Source: Kiritimatiellia bacterium (lineage in GTDB: Bacteria > Verrucomicrobiota > Kiritimatiellia > RFP12 > UBA1067). From it: DNA of 16,349 bases. Where the stretch lies: the NCBI GenBank assembly GCA_017547265.1, contig JAFYQC010000101.1, forward strand, positions 1 through 16,349, in the 5' to 3' direction. A program made the translations under genes and the position numbers. This document shows, piece by piece, positions 16,004 to 16,349 of the stretch; position 1 is the first letter of the stretch; each line of letters starts with the position of its first letter. A model generated the notes under the pieces. That model searched no databases. It saw only the letters and a program-made list of their open reading frames with translations, and had not been told where the DNA came from.

Positions 16004-16032
16004 CGAGGGCAGATTACCACAAATCTGCCTCG
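16004..16032. promoter_or_regulatory. Inverted repeat in the leader of the regulator gene
   Basis: GGCAGATT (16008-16015) and AATCTGCC (16022-16029) form perfect 8-base arms around 6 bases. The pairing continues outward as CGAG/CTCG with a one-base bulge. It ends 2 bases before the regulator ATG. On RNA it would form a stable hairpin directly before the start codon; on DNA it could be a second operator. No Shine-Dalgarno sequence lies between the hairpin and the ATG. Confidence 0.65.
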
Positions 16033-16046
16033 CCCGTCAATCAGAA

Positions 16047-16061
16047 ATTATACATGTATAA
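16047..16061 (-). promoter_or_regulatory. Operator-like palindrome covering a consensus -10 box upstream of the regulator
   Basis: TTATACATGTATAA at 16048-16061 is a perfect 14-base palindrome. On the minus strand an exact TATAAT (16047-16052) lies inside it, 45 bases before the regulator ATG. A repressor bound here would block the promoter, so autoregulation by the adjacent AraR-type protein is the simplest reading. No good -35 box is visible at the usual spacing. Confidence 0.65.
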
Positions 16062-16084
16062 AAATAAATCCCCCGCCAAAGCGG
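16062..16084 (-). terminator. Weak intrinsic-terminator-like element after the upstream gene
   Basis: On the minus strand a 4-bp GC stem (arms 16073-16076 and 16081-16084) with a 4-base loop is followed by GGGGATTTATTTTT. It lies between the stop of the partial gene (16122) and the regulator promoter, where a terminator is expected. The stem is short, so this is tentative. Confidence 0.3.
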
Positions 16085-16121
16085 CGCCGATCACCGCGAC
16101 AGACTCCATGCAGGCACTCTA

Positions 16122-16349
16122 TCACAAATCCCCATCACAGAAATAGCTCTTCACATCCTCCCACCAGGTGCGCTCAGGCCAGAGATGCTCTGGCAGGCGC
16201 TTATAGCCGTGCGGCGACTGCCAGTTTCGCGGTGCATACCAGTTCACGGCGATTTCCTGACGGTAGACAATTACCAACACGATAGCCGCCAACAAAACTG
16301 CCGCGGAGGCAACAACGCACTTCTTGTGATTGCGCCATACTTCCCGGAA
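16122..16349 (-). CDS. Unrecognised membrane-anchored protein (partial, N-terminus off the right edge)
   Basis: An open frame runs from the right edge to TGA at 16122-16124 and gives 75 residues. Residues 3-10 are polar and basic (EVWRNHKK). Residues 11-29 are a clear membrane helix rich in Val, Ala and Leu. The remaining 46 residues form a tail rich in Trp and Pro, with motifs NWYAPRNWQSPHGYKRLPE (36-54) and WPERTWWEDV (57-66). I do not recognise the family. Basic residues before the helix suggest an N-in, C-out orientation, with the tail outside. Codon choice and composition agree with the neighbours, and no other frame on either strand looks better here. It is on the same strand as the rest, and the gap to the regulator (16002-16121) holds a promoter, so it is probably a separate unit upstream. 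Confidence 0.6.
   Translation of the reverse strand, partial: FREVWRNHKKCVVASAAVLLAAIVLVIVYRQEIAVNWYAPRNWQSPHGYKRLPEHLWPERTWWEDVKSYFCDGDL

Noticed and set aside
16014..16040. Short leaderless reading frame starting at a TTG 6 bases after the TATAAT upstream of the regulator
   Set aside because: It stops after eight codons and has no supporting signal.
15165..16061. Plus-strand open frame of 298 codons opposite the regulator
   Set aside because: It mirrors the GntR/LacI coding frame, has no recognisable domain, and is Arg/Ala/Asp-rich as expected of a shadow.

Overview
All twelve supportable genes in this window lie on the minus strand and read from right to left. They are packed tightly: several starts overlap the preceding stop by 4 to 8 bases, and the largest gap without a gene is 171 bases. 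Composition is GC-rich overall and visibly lower in the secreted-protein gene at 12702-14864. The mix of genes suggests an anaerobic, polysaccharide-using bacterium of the PVC group, and Kiritimatiellota is my best guess: an Rnf complex, a DAP-type cell wall pathway, a DXS isoprenoid pathway, a GntR/LacI hybrid regulator next to a secreted beta-strand repeat protein, and secreted glycan-active enzymes. The taxonomy is inferred from gene style only.

Right part, in transcription order (16349 to 9081): the 3' end of an unrecognised membrane-anchored protein; a weak terminator-like stem; a promoter whose consensus -10 box lies inside a 14-bp perfect palindrome; an AraR-type regulator (GntR DNA-binding domain plus LacI sugar-binding domain); a 720-residue secreted beta-strand repeat protein; a secreted GH5 glycosidase; and a heparinase II/III-family protein. 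The last four are co-directional with gaps of 2 to 46 bases. They look like a sugar-responsive locus for a surface or extracellular polysaccharide.

Middle part (9034 to 2245): a GT-C (family 39-like) membrane glycosyltransferase, 1-deoxy-D-xylulose-5-phosphate synthase, a membrane NERD-domain protein, a Tsp/Prc-type periplasmic protease and diaminopimelate epimerase. These are joined by overlaps or a 2-base gap and probably form one operon for lipid-linked sugar transfer, isoprenoid supply and cell envelope maintenance. A short octamer repeat lies in frame inside dxs.

Left part (2234 to 1): a well-formed promoter, rnfA, a 54-bp tandem repeat array, rnfB, then a UDP-glucose 6-dehydrogenase that closely resembles animal UGDH and runs off the left edge. 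RnfC, D, G and E are not in the window.

A pattern runs across the window. Eight genes have a recognisable Shine-Dalgarno sequence. Four do not (ugd, rnfA, the family 39-like gene and the regulator), and each of those four has an exact TATAAT upstream. In two of them it is 8 bases from the ATG and in a third 12 bases, which points to leaderless or near-leaderless mRNAs. No tRNA, rRNA, insertion sequence or CRISPR array was seen.
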